Source: Marinicella sediminis (GTDB lineage: Bacteria; Pseudomonadota; Gammaproteobacteria; Xanthomonadales; Marinicellaceae). From it: DNA of 64,000 nucleotides. The notes below the pieces were generated by a model, which saw only the letters and a program-made list of their open reading frames with translations, did not search any database and was not told where the DNA came from. The stretch is from contig NZ_MVBD01000002.1 in assembly GCF_002000055.1 (NCBI RefSeq), positions 372,001 to 436,000 on the forward strand, given 5' to 3'. Shown piece after piece: positions 30,238 through 39,884 of this stretch; the first letter of the stretch is position 1; each line of letters opens with the position of its first letter. Both the position numbers and the translations under genes were made by a program.

Positions 30238-31526
30238 TCAAATCCACCACGGAAAATCATATCAGATGGCACAAAATCCATGGACACATGGTTGTTATAA
30301 CCAGGGAACACCTGATCCAGATTTGGATTACCCAACACTTCTTTGACTATGGTCGAATATACCTGACGGTAATCAATTTCCGGAGACACGTCTTCACCAT
30401 CAAACAAATCATCATTCGAAAGTCCGGCAAAATTACCATATGACTGGCCACCGTTGACCCGACCACCAAGCACCAGCATGATGTTACCGGAGCCATGATC
30501 AGTACCACTACCACCCTCTCCGTTTTGTCTGGCACGACGGCCGAATTCACTGTGAATCACCACGGTTACCTGATCAGCCAGACCCGCAGCTTTCAGGTCA
30601 TTGTACATGGCTGCAACACAATCTGACATGTCAGTCACTTTGTTGAAGAAAAAGCCACCCCCACCATCACCCTGGCCGTTATGGGTATCCCAGCCACCCA
30701 AGTCTGCGGTGGCCACATTGATATTCAGATCTGCTCTGATCAGTTGAGCTATCAAAGACAGTTGATCACCAAAACTGGTATCAGGATAAGTCACTCCACC
30801 TGCCGGGGTGTAGTTATCCAAATCCAGTTCATTGATAATGGCCAATGTGTCCATGGCTCCCGAAACAGACAAATCCAGGGCGCTGTTACCGGCATACATG
30901 TCAGCAATTGAAGCCGCATGTTGTGCCTCAAATTGTCCTGAGTTGGGGTGATAACCACTGACTTGATCGACGGTCAATGCGTTGTAATATGATTGCAGAC
31001 TGATGGGGTTTGAACCCGCTGAAACCAACACCGGAATCACTTCATTGCCAGTGATTTGCGGTGTGCTGTTCAAATGTCTGGTTAACCAGCCATCCACCGT
31101 ACTCAAACTGGTTGGGGTACCCAGTTCAACCAGTTTCATGGCATCAAAGTGACTGCGTGTTACATTATTCTGTGGCAAACCAGTGCCATGAATAATTGCC
31201 AGATCACCAGATAAATACAGATCTCTCAACCCACTGGCAGCCGGATGGAAGCCAAAGACTTCACCAATGTCCAATACCGGATTGGTGATATTGGCACCTG
31301 GCAAAGGAACCTGAATATTGGGTCTGATTTGCTCATAGACCGTTCTGTCGGGACCTGACCAGGGCGGCACCACATTCAACCCATCCATCCCACCTCGCAT
31401 GAACAAATCAATGATGATGGGCTGACTGGATGGCGCCGAACCACCGGCGCGAGCCACTTTAACGCCAGAAAAGGCACTCAGCAACGCTGCTGACTGTAAA
31501 AATGTTCTTCGTTTCATATTTGTCAT
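30234..31526 (-). CDS. DUF1501 exported protein (sulfatase/alkaline-phosphatase-like fold)
   Basis: 430 residues with a Tat-type N-terminus (KRRTFLQSAALLSAFSG), so probably exported folded. The DUF1501 hallmarks are present: LFMRGGMDGLNVVPPW near the start and HSEFGRRARQNGEGGSGTDHG near residue 320, where the conserved Asp/His are thought to bind metal as in the alkaline phosphatase superfamily. AAGGAG lies seven bases upstream of the ATG. It follows the DUF1800 gene after 12 bp; the two families are nearly always encoded together. The biochemical role is unknown. Confidence 0.9.
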   Translation of the reverse strand: MTNMKRRTFLQSAALLSAFSGVKVARAGGSAPSSQPIIIDLFMRGGMDGLNVVPPWSGPDRTVYEQIRPNIQVPLPGANITNPVLDIGEVFGFHPAASGLRDLYLSGDLAIIHGTGLPQNNVTRSHFDAMKLVELGTPTSLSTVDGWLTRHLNSTPQITGNEVIPVLVSAGSNPISLQSYYNALTVDQVSGYHPNSGQFEAQHAASIADMYAGNSALDLSVSGAMDTLAIINELDLDNYTPAGGVTYPDTSFGDQLSLIAQLIRADLNINVATADLGGWDTHNGQGDGGGGFFFNKVTDMSDCVAAMYNDLKAAGLADQVTVVIHSEFGRRARQNGEGGSGTDHGSGNIMLVLGGRVNGGQSYGNFAGLSNDDLFDGEDVSPEIDYRQVYSTIVKEVLGNPNLDQVFPGYNNHVSMDFVPSDMIFRGGFD

Positions 31527-31538
31527 CAGTGTGCTCCT

Positions 31539-33371
31539 TCAACGTTGCATAAAATAAGGCGATGCCAGAATCAGGCTGATCATACCTCTGAGGCGTTCAT
31601 GCCAGCGATAAGGCCAGTTGTTGTCTTCCAGGTCGTCAAATGGAATGGTCAGATTCCTTTGCCAGGGCGGATAAGACCCGTCAGATGGTTGCTGAATCAT
31701 GAAATTGATGATTGACTCAAACACGGGGTCACCAGACCAGCCACCTGCTGGTGAGTGATCAAAAATTTTGCTCATCCAGAACTCAATCAAATTTTCCGGT
31801 GTCAGATTGGCTTGCTGATTTTGGTATTCAGCCAGTGTTTCAACCCTGATTGGACACAAATAAACACCAGAATTATTGCGGTCAATCAACCAATCCATGG
31901 TTTTCCAGGTCTGGATCAGTGCCGTGGAACTCATCCAATAACCTGAAGCGGAAGGATACCCATCAGGCGCCTGCCACTCAAAAGGAAAATGCCCGGTGTC
32001 ATCCATGCGGTATTCCAGGGTGTTACTGTTATCGTCATCTGGTTTAACTGTGAAATCAGCCTGACAGGCCCGCATGGCAGAAACCACCGAATCAAAAGGC
32101 CGCTTCAACTTGGACTGCCAGTAAGTTGGGTTGGCAAATTCAGCGTGGTTGAATAATGCTTTGAATACCAATTCCAGTTGATTAGCGGCATAGCGGTTGT
32201 CGTAAAAAACAGTCGCCACATCATCAATCACATTTTGTGGTGGCTGATCACTGATGAAAAAGCGCGCCAATTTACCAGCAATGTGTTTGGCGGTACCGGG
32301 GTGATAAGCCAGCAGTTCGATCAGGTCATAACCATCCTGTACTTGCTGATTGGCCGGAATATTGGCAAAGCCACCCACCAACACAGATTTCTGGAAGCGG
32401 TCATGACGGTTATCATCATACATAAACTCGCCCGTATCGCCCAGGCTGCTGGAATCATTGACCCGCCAGCCGGTCAGGCAACGAGTGGCTTCATAGACAT
32501 CACTGTCGACGTAAAACTCCTGAATCATGCCACTGGCTGGCCATGGCCCACCAGAGTCACTGACCTGAATTTGCGGCACTTCATGCTGCTGGGCCAAACC
32601 ATAATAGTTTTCCACACCCAGGGTGTGTAATTCAATCAACTCACGGGCATAGTTCTCATTGGGTTCGGAATCTGAATTGTTATAATTATCGAGGTAATAC
32701 AGCATCGCAGGGTGTTGGGCCGTATCAATCAGAAAATCTTTAAAGTTACCAAGCATGTGGGTCCTGATCACATCACGATCCCAACTGGTCATGGTTGACC
32801 GGGCATAATAATCATCACCATCAAGGCTGAAATGATCATGCCAAAAATCAGCAATGCGTTCCTGCAAAGGAAAAAGACTGTAAGCAGCCCGCAGGAATTT
32901 CAAACGCTTCATTTCATAAATGGGCCTTGAAGAGCTCATCAATCCGGAACCGGAGTTCACATGGTGATCACTCCACATTTGAACCAAAGACTTGTTCAGG
33001 GTCACGTAATTGCCAGCATCGGCTATTCTGGCATTGACCTCAACATCGTTACCACCGGCTAATTGCTGATCCACAAAATGAGACAATTTATCGGCATTCG
33101 TGGCACCTGGCAAAGCCGCAAAGCTGGATTCATCAAACTCCCCGGGAGTGATGCCATAGCCCAAACGGGCATATACCATGTGTGCAAAAGATTGTTGTGG
33201 CAGCGGTACTGCACGGATACCAGTTGGTGTTGCCTGGGTGTTACGAGGGGTTCCGGAGCTGCTGGGTGTTGACTGTGACGCAGCCCGGTTGGCCCCGGGA
33301 ACCGCTGTCAAAGCGGCCGCTGCCAGACCAGCTGCCACCAGCTGTCTCCTGTGTTTAGATTCTTGTTTCAT
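31539..33371 (-). CDS. DUF1800 exported protein
   Basis: 610 residues. The N-terminus (HRRQLVAAGLAAAALTA) looks like a Tat or Sec signal. DUF1800 landmarks: FAHMVYARLGYGITPGE, ADFWHDHFSLDGDD, NENYARELIELHTLGV, EATRCLTGWRV, and HIAGKLARFFISDQPP. Family members are encoded with DUF1501 proteins across marine bacteria and planctomycetes and are often annotated only as hypothetical. The upstream region holds a 19-bp palindrome at 33380-33398. Confidence 0.9.
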   Translation of the reverse strand: MKQESKHRRQLVAAGLAAAALTAVPGANRAASQSTPSSSGTPRNTQATPTGIRAVPLPQQSFAHMVYARLGYGITPGEFDESSFAALPGATNADKLSHFVDQQLAGGNDVEVNARIADAGNYVTLNKSLVQMWSDHHVNSGSGLMSSSRPIYEMKRLKFLRAAYSLFPLQERIADFWHDHFSLDGDDYYARSTMTSWDRDVIRTHMLGNFKDFLIDTAQHPAMLYYLDNYNNSDSEPNENYARELIELHTLGVENYYGLAQQHEVPQIQVSDSGGPWPASGMIQEFYVDSDVYEATRCLTGWRVNDSSSLGDTGEFMYDDNRHDRFQKSVLVGGFANIPANQQVQDGYDLIELLAYHPGTAKHIAGKLARFFISDQPPQNVIDDVATVFYDNRYAANQLELVFKALFNHAEFANPTYWQSKLKRPFDSVVSAMRACQADFTVKPDDDNSNTLEYRMDDTGHFPFEWQAPDGYPSASGYWMSSTALIQTWKTMDWLIDRNNSGVYLCPIRVETLAEYQNQQANLTPENLIEFWMSKIFDHSPAGGWSGDPVFESIINFMIQQPSDGSYPPWQRNLTIPFDDLEDNNWPYRWHERLRGMISLILASPYFMQR

Positions 33372-33379
33372 GGCTACTC

Positions 33380-33398
33380 AATTCAAATGACTTGAATT
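33380..33398. promoter_or_regulatory. Palindrome upstream of the DUF1800/DUF1501 genes
   Basis: AATTCAA and TTGAATT form a perfect 7-bp inverted repeat around five bases, nine bases upstream of the DUF1800 start codon. The position fits a translational or transcriptional control site; A/T richness makes chance occurrence possible. Confidence 0.35.
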
Positions 33399-33592
33399 CA
33401 GTTTAAAAATGCGCCACAAAATTAATGTGATTACGGTCTCATATTTTCACAGCTCATCAGCTGAAGAGTCACCGATTAACGATAAATTAAATCTGGCTTG
33501 CCACAAAAACAGCAAAGCCAGGAACTGAAATCTGCTGGTGACAAAAATTGTCTGCCATTGAATACCCGCAAAACAGGAGCTAATAAAAACCA

Positions 33593-33976
33593 TCAGGGCT
33601 TTTTTTTCAGACGTTTAAATCCATGTATCACCAGGTTAAGCCAGGACAAAATAATCAGCGACCCACCGACCGGAGTGACCCACGAAAAGGCCGTTTTACC
33701 GGCAAACACCAATAAATACAGGCCGCCACAAAACATCAATACCCCAAGGATCAATGCATACGCTGCTGATCGCACCCAAAACCCCTGATCAAACTGACTG
33801 GCCACCCAAATCAGCAATAAGGCATGTATCAGTTGGTATGTATAAGCGTGCTGGAATAACAGTGATTCACGGGTTCCCGGAACCAGTCCGAATGCATGTT
33901 GGCCCATCGCACCAAGAGCAACAGCGGTCAAACCATAGACCGCTGCCACAATCAGCAAGATGGATGATTTATTCAC
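33593..33976 (-). CDS. DUF423 (YgdD-like) membrane protein
   Basis: About 127 residues with four hydrophobic segments. Family features: AVYGLTAVALGAMGQHAF and FQHAYTYQLIHALLLI in the first half, and GSLIILSWLNLV near the end. I chose the GTG start because GAGGA lies five bases upstream and the codon overlaps the stop of the DUF4340 gene by 8 bp; a TTG four codons earlier lacks a site. Function unknown. It closes the ABC-type operon but is usually found alone elsewhere. Confidence 0.88.
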   Translation of the reverse strand: MNKSSILLIVAAVYGLTAVALGAMGQHAFGLVPGTRESLLFQHAYTYQLIHALLLIWVASQFDQGFWVRSAAYALILGVLMFCGGLYLLVFAGKTAFSWVTPVGGSLIILSWLNLVIHGFKRLKKKP

Positions 33977-34937
33977 CTTCTTCCTCAATGGTCAGAGGTT
34001 CGGTTTTCAGTTCGGTGAAATCACTCAGTGTTTTGTTCAATGCGGTGAACTTATATTCAGCAATGGTCATCAGCCATGGCTCATAATGGGACCATTGACT
34101 GCCACTGATGTTCAATTGATAGTCATCTGCTTGTTGATAAACATTCAGCTGAATCGATGACCCATCAACCAACGCATAATCCAGGGTCACCACAGGTGTC
34201 AGCGCAGACACATCGACCTGCTCTGCTGATTCAATCATCAGCCTGGTCAACCCTTGTGACAACACCTCAGGGCTTACGCCGTCCTTTAACTGCTCCTGCT
34301 CATCCAGTGGCTGAATATCCCACTGGTTATCTTCAGGGTTTCTGGTGACCTTGAACGGCTTGTCCTCATGAGGTCGTATCTGCACTGCGTTGATTTGTTC
34401 GGCAGGTATATTCAATACGGTTTTTAAGGTCCAGGAATCTTCATTGAAAACCACTGGCTTAAGCCCCTCGACCAAATATGTCTGGTCTTCTTCAGCCATT
34501 CTCACAAACTGTGTTCCTGCTGTGCCAGCTTTACCCAATTGCACCGCTTTGACCAGCTCATCTCCTTTGTAGAGACTGACCCGCAGGTCATCATCAGCCA
34601 GGTCCAGGCGTTGGTGGTTCTCAGGATTGGCTGTTTTCACTTCAACAATGCGGGCATTTTTCATTGACTGCAGCAAACTGAACAATGGCTCCATATTGGC
34701 ATAAAACCCACCGTTCAGAATCCAATGGTCTTGCGCTTTAGTCAGTTCCATGGTTTCTCCATTTTGCGACAGCACCACTCTACTGATCTGACTGACCGCT
34801 TCAGGCTGACTTTGCCATTCCGGAACCAGGGCGCTGTGCTCAGCTGCCTGATCAGGTGATTGTTGTTGAATAACGAAATAAGCAAACCCAGCAACCACAA
34901 TCAATATACCCAACAAAACTTTCATGTTATTAACCAT
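33969..34937 (-). CDS. DUF4340 protein of a GldG-type ABC system
   Basis: 322 residues with one N-terminal membrane segment (VLLGILIVVAGFAYFVI) and a large extracytoplasmic part containing DUF4340-like repeats (ISRVVLSQNGETMELTKAQDHWIL and a second similar unit near the middle). DUF4340 genes typically follow GldG-type genes. The ATG giving MVNNMKV has GGAG seven bases upstream and overlaps the GldG stop by 8 bp. Role inferred: extracytoplasmic component of the ABC complex encoded upstream. Confidence 0.85.
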   Translation of the reverse strand: MVNNMKVLLGILIVVAGFAYFVIQQQSPDQAAEHSALVPEWQSQPEAVSQISRVVLSQNGETMELTKAQDHWILNGGFYANMEPLFSLLQSMKNARIVEVKTANPENHQRLDLADDDLRVSLYKGDELVKAVQLGKAGTAGTQFVRMAEEDQTYLVEGLKPVVFNEDSWTLKTVLNIPAEQINAVQIRPHEDKPFKVTRNPEDNQWDIQPLDEQEQLKDGVSPEVLSQGLTRLMIESAEQVDVSALTPVVTLDYALVDGSSIQLNVYQQADDYQLNISGSQWSHYEPWLMTIAEYKFTALNKTLSDFTELKTEPLTIEEEGE

Positions 34938-36786
34938 ATTGACGCTCCTTTCTTTTTGACTTTCTCCACGACATGAATACCACCACCAGGGTAAGCAACA
35001 ATGGCAAAAGAACAATGTTGATGAATTTCAATTGACTGCCCAGGGCTTCAATGTCTTTATTGAGGTTTCTTTTCACTTCCCGCAAGCTTTTACGAACTTC
35101 CAGCTTACGTTGTTTAAATCTGGCGATTTCCTGTTGTTGCTCCTGACTGATGATCAGCTGATTCTCCTGCCCTTTGCTGCGTTGCAATTCATTCAATTTA
35201 GCTTCTGTCTCACGCAACTGTTGCAGCAACTGATTTTCCGTCTCGCGGTATTTCTGTTCACTCACCCGCTGGATATCCTGGACCTTATCAAAAGGACGGT
35301 TTGAAGTACCCCTGGCCCTGACCTGAATCAAGTCAGCACTGCCTGTCAAATTGTCAATCAGGTTATTGATCAGGCTACCATTGTCTGCAAAATTAGAATA
35401 AATCTGCCGGCCAAAGAAGTTTTGAGCTCGCACCCACATCCGATCAAACAACACATCCACATCCGCAAAGATAACCACATTCGGTTGTTCATTGCCTTGT
35501 AAGACCTGTTCTGCCGTTACATCACCGATACCATCAGGAAATGCGGTATTAACCGCACCGGTGAGTCGTGCCGCAATCACGTGTTGCTGATCATCAGCCT
35601 GAAAATTCTGAAACAAGCCAGCTGGATTAAACAGCAATGACATGGGGTCACTGCGTGTCAGCATGGATTGCCGTGAAGTGGTCAGCAAAGGGGTCAGCCG
35701 ACCTTCTTCAGCGACCAATGTACCGGCCAAAGCGGTATTGACTGCTGATAAATCCAGCATCACAATGTCCTCTTCATTGAGGTTGTCTTTCACCCAGGAA
35801 TTGATACCCAGATGTCTGATTGCCTCCCCTTGAGGTGATTGAATTGAAATCGCTTGCTGGGTATCCAGCACCACTTGTTGTGGATCAAAACCAACACCCC
35901 AGACGGAGAACAACACCTGCAAGTCGGAACTGCGGTCAGCTTGCAACTGGGACATCGGATTCTGTGGGTCTGCAGGCACTTCTTCCGCCTGAGCCATGGG
36001 GTCGACAAAGACCATCAGACGACCACCATCCATGACAAACTGATCAATTGCAAACAGGGTTTCTGAGGTCAGGTTTTTAGGATGAACCAATAACAGTAAA
36101 TCAATTTCACTGAAATCTGTCGAACTGGTGGCAACAGTTTGTACATCGTACATTTCCTTGAGCTGCTCAAACATGATCTGCCCTGGTACCTGACCCAGTT
36201 GTGGGTCAAAGGAACCAAGCAATGGTAATTCACTCATCACCCCAATGGTGCGTTTATCGGGATGATTCAGGTTGTAAATCAATTGAGCCACGTCGTACTC
36301 CAGAAAGGCTTCTTTATCAGGTTGCAAGAATGGAATCACCTCCACCTGATCAAGGGCGTTGGTTCCGGCCAATCCAAAGAACACATTTTCACCCCCTTCA
36401 CCGACTGGCAGTGCTTGCAGCCCAAACTGGGAAGCCTGATCTTCTTCCTCTGAAAAAGACACCGGATCAATCAGTGTCACCTTCAGCTTACCATCACCAT
36501 ACCGCTCAAGCTCCTCAAGAAAATCAACGACTTGTCGGTGATATGTTCTTAACAAAGGAATGTTCTCGGTGGCTTCGTCAGAATAAAACAACCGCAAGTG
36601 TATTGTTTCATCAATGTTGCTCAGGATGTTTTTGGTCCCCTGATTGAGGGTAAACAAGTTGTTTTCTGTTAAATCAACCCTGAGTCTGGAAAACAATCCG
36701 CTTTGACTGATGACGACTGACGACAGTAAAAAAATGGCCGCCAGAATCAATAATTGAGTCTTGTGTGCTTGTTTTTTCATGATCAA
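34930..36786 (-). CDS. GldG-family ABC auxiliary component
   Basis: 618 residues: an N-terminal transmembrane helix (about 10-28), a large periplasmic domain of the GldG/ABC_transp_aux type (RVDLTENNLFTLNQGTKNIL, VVDFLEELERYGDGKLKVTLIDP, VFVDPMAQAEE), a helical coiled region (about 530-590, rich in E, Q, R and L) and a C-terminal transmembrane helix (INIVLLPLLLTLVVVFM). It overlaps the permease gene by 4 bp. Homologues work with GldA/GldF in Bacteroidetes gliding and are also found in non-gliding bacteria with unknown cargo. Confidence 0.88.
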   Translation of the reverse strand: MIMKKQAHKTQLLILAAIFLLSSVVISQSGLFSRLRVDLTENNLFTLNQGTKNILSNIDETIHLRLFYSDEATENIPLLRTYHRQVVDFLEELERYGDGKLKVTLIDPVSFSEEEDQASQFGLQALPVGEGGENVFFGLAGTNALDQVEVIPFLQPDKEAFLEYDVAQLIYNLNHPDKRTIGVMSELPLLGSFDPQLGQVPGQIMFEQLKEMYDVQTVATSSTDFSEIDLLLLVHPKNLTSETLFAIDQFVMDGGRLMVFVDPMAQAEEVPADPQNPMSQLQADRSSDLQVLFSVWGVGFDPQQVVLDTQQAISIQSPQGEAIRHLGINSWVKDNLNEEDIVMLDLSAVNTALAGTLVAEEGRLTPLLTTSRQSMLTRSDPMSLLFNPAGLFQNFQADDQQHVIAARLTGAVNTAFPDGIGDVTAEQVLQGNEQPNVVIFADVDVLFDRMWVRAQNFFGRQIYSNFADNGSLINNLIDNLTGSADLIQVRARGTSNRPFDKVQDIQRVSEQKYRETENQLLQQLRETEAKLNELQRSKGQENQLIISQEQQQEIARFKQRKLEVRKSLREVKRNLNKDIEALGSQLKFINIVLLPLLLTLVVVFMSWRKSKRKERQYG

Positions 36787-37517
36787 TCCGCCTTTTTCAT
36801 GTCAATAATCAAAGAAGTGGCATACAGCCAAAGTCCAATGGTGATGGCAAAATAGCTCAGATCACCCAGGTCCAGAACGCCCTTGGTGATGGAGTCATAA
36901 TGTGTCAGAAAACTGGTTGAAGCCACTGCATCAACCATGATTTGAGGCATGAACAATTTAAAAAAGTTCAACACCATCGGAAATCCTGATAACAGAAACA
37001 GGAAACACACCACCACCGTCAGAATGAAGGCAATGACCTGGTTTTTGGTGGCCGCAGAAATACAGGCACCTATGGCCAGAAAACCGCCGGCCAGTAAAAA
37101 GCTTCCCAGGTAACTGGCCAGGATCAGCCCATTATCCGGATCACCGAGGTAATTGATGGAAATCACCATGGGAAATGTCAGCACCAGAGCCAGACCAATG
37201 AACAACCAGGCTGAAAAATATTTGCCCATCACCCAATCCATTTTTTTCACAGGCAGGGTCATCAACAATTCAATGTTGCCACTGTTGCGTTCTTCTGACC
37301 ATATCCTCATAGAAACAGCCGGCACCAAAAACAGGTATAACCAGGGGTGAAAATTAAAAAACGGTATCAAATCAGCCTGTCCGCGTTCATATAAATTGCC
37401 AAAATAAAAAGCAAATACCCCGCTCATAATCAGAAAAATGACAATGAACACATAAGCTATGGGAGTGGCAAAATAGCTTTGCAACTCACGTTTGATGATT
37501 GGTTTGATTGTAGTCAT
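36783..37517 (-). CDS. ABC transporter permease, GldF-like
   Basis: 244 residues with six predicted membrane helices, ABC-2 type. IKRELQSYFATPIAYVFIVIF at the N-terminus and SEERNSGNIELLMTLPVKKMDWVMGKY are the conserved segments of GldF/NosY-like permeases. Start and stop both overlap neighbouring genes by 4 bp, showing tight translational coupling with the ATPase and GldG-like genes. Confidence 0.9.
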   Translation of the reverse strand: MTTIKPIIKRELQSYFATPIAYVFIVIFLIMSGVFAFYFGNLYERGQADLIPFFNFHPWLYLFLVPAVSMRIWSEERNSGNIELLMTLPVKKMDWVMGKYFSAWLFIGLALVLTFPMVISINYLGDPDNGLILASYLGSFLLAGGFLAIGACISAATKNQVIAFILTVVVCFLFLLSGFPMVLNFFKLFMPQIMVDAVASTSFLTHYDSITKGVLDLGDLSYFAITIGLWLYATSLIIDMKKAD

Positions 37518-38455
37518 TTAACCACCTCTCTTTCATTTTGTCCCTGGGTGATGTTGCGGAACACCTCATCCAGGCGACCCGCTTCCATTTTCAGGCTTTT
37601 CACCTGAATGGATTGTTTGCGTAAAAATTCACTGATTTCATCAAAAATAAACAACCCTTGCGTGGGAAACACCGTGGTTTCTTTGAGTCTGGAATCATAA
37701 GTGACATCAAGTACGCAATCCATGCCTTTGATTTTATTCAGTAATTCAGTATCTAAATCAGACACAAAACTAACCGCATGGTGGTATCGTGACATGCCTT
37801 CCATTTCTGCAGGTGTGTTATCAGCAACCAACTGGCCTCCCGCAATGATGATGGCCCGGTCACAGACCGCATGCACTTCTTCCAAAATGTGAGTAGACAA
37901 AATGATGGTTTTGTCTTTGGACATGTCGGTGATCAGTGATCTGACCTGATGTTTCTGATTGGGATCCAGACCATCTGTTGGTTCATCCATGATCAACACC
38001 TCTGGGTCATGAATGATGGCCTGTGCCAGCCCCACCCGACGCTTGAATCCCTTGGAAAGGGTTTCTATTTTCTGGTAATACACCTTTTCCAGGTTGACAC
38101 GTGAAATCACAGATTCCACTGCTGCCCTGATCAGGTCTTTTTCAATGCCTCGCATGGCGGCGACAAAATACAAAAACTGCCCCACTTCCATTTCGCCATA
38201 ACTGGGCGCTCCTTCCGGCAAGTAGCCGATTTTCTGTTTGACCCTGATCGGATCCTCAGCAATGTCAGTACCGCAAACTTTGATTTGCCCTGATGTGGGC
38301 TCAAGAAAGCCTGTGATCATTTTCATGGTGGTGGACTTTCCAGCTCCATTGGGACCCAGAAAACCCAAAACCTGGCCTTTTTGAGCAGTGAAACTGAGGT
38401 CGTCCACTGCAGTAAATTGGCCAAACTTCTTACTTAAATGCAAACATTCAATCAT
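37514..38455 (-). CDS. ABC transporter ATPase, GldA-like
   Basis: 313 residues, cytoplasmic. Walker A GPNGAGKSTTMKMI, Q-loop GYLPEG, signature LSKGFKRRVGLAQAI (variant of LSGGQ), Walker B VLIMDEPTDGLDP and switch His STHILEE. The ~90-residue C-terminal extension is typical of ATPases that energise ABC-2 exporters. First gene of a five-gene run (ATPase, permease, GldG-like, DUF4340, DUF423). Confidence 0.93.
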   Translation of the reverse strand: MIECLHLSKKFGQFTAVDDLSFTAQKGQVLGFLGPNGAGKSTTMKMITGFLEPTSGQIKVCGTDIAEDPIRVKQKIGYLPEGAPSYGEMEVGQFLYFVAAMRGIEKDLIRAAVESVISRVNLEKVYYQKIETLSKGFKRRVGLAQAIIHDPEVLIMDEPTDGLDPNQKHQVRSLITDMSKDKTIILSTHILEEVHAVCDRAIIIAGGQLVADNTPAEMEGMSRYHHAVSFVSDLDTELLNKIKGMDCVLDVTYDSRLKETTVFPTQGLFIFDEISEFLRKQSIQVKSLKMEAGRLDEVFRNITQGQNEREVVK

Positions 38456-38849
38456 GACTGTTTAATTCTCCATCTACAAGACAACACAAGCCACGTTCAG
38501 TTGTTGTCCTGAACCCGCTGCATCGTCACACTTTAATAATGAGTAAATCCTGAAACGGTTCAGAATTTTGAGCCATTTAACTTTCGAATCATAGTGGCCC
38601 TCATTGATATTTCAAGAGCAGCTGATTAATAATCCAAAGAAAACTCCATGGACTGGCTGTTCAGCTTAATCCTGGATGTACCGACTCGCTCCACAATAAC
38701 AGTTGAGACCACAGAACACCATAAAGCATTGACTTCCTTGCAGCTCTTGACTAATATGCTTTGCTGTTATGGCGCACACTGCCATGGCGTCTCCCCGTCA
38801 AATGACCAGCCTGAACGGGACTGAAAAAGATTCGGACAAAACACATTTC
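38456..38849. other. Divergent intergenic region with a strong promoter for the downstream hydrolase
   Basis: Apart from the promoter listed separately, I see no gene or RNA in this region. Reading starts slightly earlier (ATG at 38769 or 38802) would shorten it, but they lie within a few to some forty bases of the predicted transcription start and have no ribosome-binding site. Confidence 0.4.
38729..38757 (+). promoter_or_regulatory. Sigma-70 promoter
   Basis: TTGACT at 38729-38734 and TAATAT at 38752-38757 with a 17-base spacer. Transcription would begin near 38764 and read into the aspartoacylase-like gene and the SDR gene. Confidence 0.65.
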
Positions 38850-39872
38850 ATGAATGATGTACCTAAACAATTGCCAGAAGGCATACTTGATGTTGATGCA
38901 ACTGAACTGCATCGTTTTGTGGATAACCACACCCTGGTCCACCTCAAAGGACAAATAGAGCGGCCATTGTTCGTCTCTATCTTGCAGCATGGTGATGAAA
39001 CCACTGGTTGGGATGCCATGAAGTTGCTGTTATTGAACCACCAGAATAAATTACCAAGAAGCATTTACCTGCTGTTTGGTAACGTCCAGGCCGCCCGCAT
39101 CAACAGTCGGCAACTGGATGACCAACCAGATTTCAACCGGTGCTGGCCAGGTATTCATAATCAGCAAAACGAGGTTGCTAAAACCATGCAGGAAATCACC
39201 GACCTGATGGCCAGAATCAAACCTTTTGCCAGTGTCGACATTCACAACAACTCAGGCAGAAATCCGCACTATGCGGGCATCAACTCATTACAAACACCAT
39301 TTGTCAACCTGGCGTCATTGTTTTCCGACACCATCATTCACTTCACCAGCCCTGATGGCATACAGTCAGGCGCATTTGCCCGTTTTTGTCCCTCGGTGAC
39401 CATCGAATGTGGTATGTCAGGCACCGCCGATGGCATTGAACAAACCCACACTTTCCTGGAAAACCTGATACATTTACCTTCTTTGAAAAGCGTTCCCGGA
39501 GTGGCTGAACACCGCCAGGTACTGAATATCTTTTCCACCGTAAAGGTTAAGCCTGAAGTCAGCATTGGCATTCAGGGAGAAGTAACTCATCCGGTGAACT
39601 TCATCATCAACGATGACCTTGATTACCACAACTTTCATTTGTTGGAATCAGGCACAGAATTTGGGCGGCTTGATCATGAAGACACCATCATGCCATTTGT
39701 GGTAACCGATCAGATCGGGCATGACATCACGGATCATTATTTTGAAAAAAGGGGCACCAGTGTGTGCATCAAACAACCGGTCATTCCAGCCATGATCACC
39801 CAAAGCATCAGGGCCATTCGGTTAGACTGCCTGTGCTATCTGATGCACCCCATGAACCCCAATCACCCATAA
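38850..39872 (+). CDS. Succinylglutamate desuccinylase/aspartoacylase-like M14 hydrolase
   Basis: About 340 residues from MNDVPKQLPEG (a start at 38769 would add 27). Zinc-carboxypeptidase-like features in order: SILQHGDETTG (HxxE zinc motif), a QAARINSRQLDDQPDFNRCWPG segment split by substrate-binding Arg and Asn residues (compare DLNRxFPG), SVDIHNNSGRN (third zinc His) and VTIECGMSG (general-base Glu). A C-terminal beta-rich domain follows. The family removes acyl groups from amino acids or their derivatives; the substrate is not evident. The SDR gene starts 12 bases later. Neither candidate start has a clear ribosome-binding site. Confidence 0.82.
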   Translation: MNDVPKQLPEGILDVDATELHRFVDNHTLVHLKGQIERPLFVSILQHGDETTGWDAMKLLLLNHQNKLPRSIYLLFGNVQAARINSRQLDDQPDFNRCWPGIHNQQNEVAKTMQEITDLMARIKPFASVDIHNNSGRNPHYAGINSLQTPFVNLASLFSDTIIHFTSPDGIQSGAFARFCPSVTIECGMSGTADGIEQTHTFLENLIHLPSLKSVPGVAEHRQVLNIFSTVKVKPEVSIGIQGEVTHPVNFIINDDLDYHNFHLLESGTEFGRLDHEDTIMPFVVTDQIGHDITDHYFEKRGTSVCIKQPVIPAMITQSIRAIRLDCLCYLMHPMNPNHP

Positions 39873-39884
39873 ACCGAGAAAACT

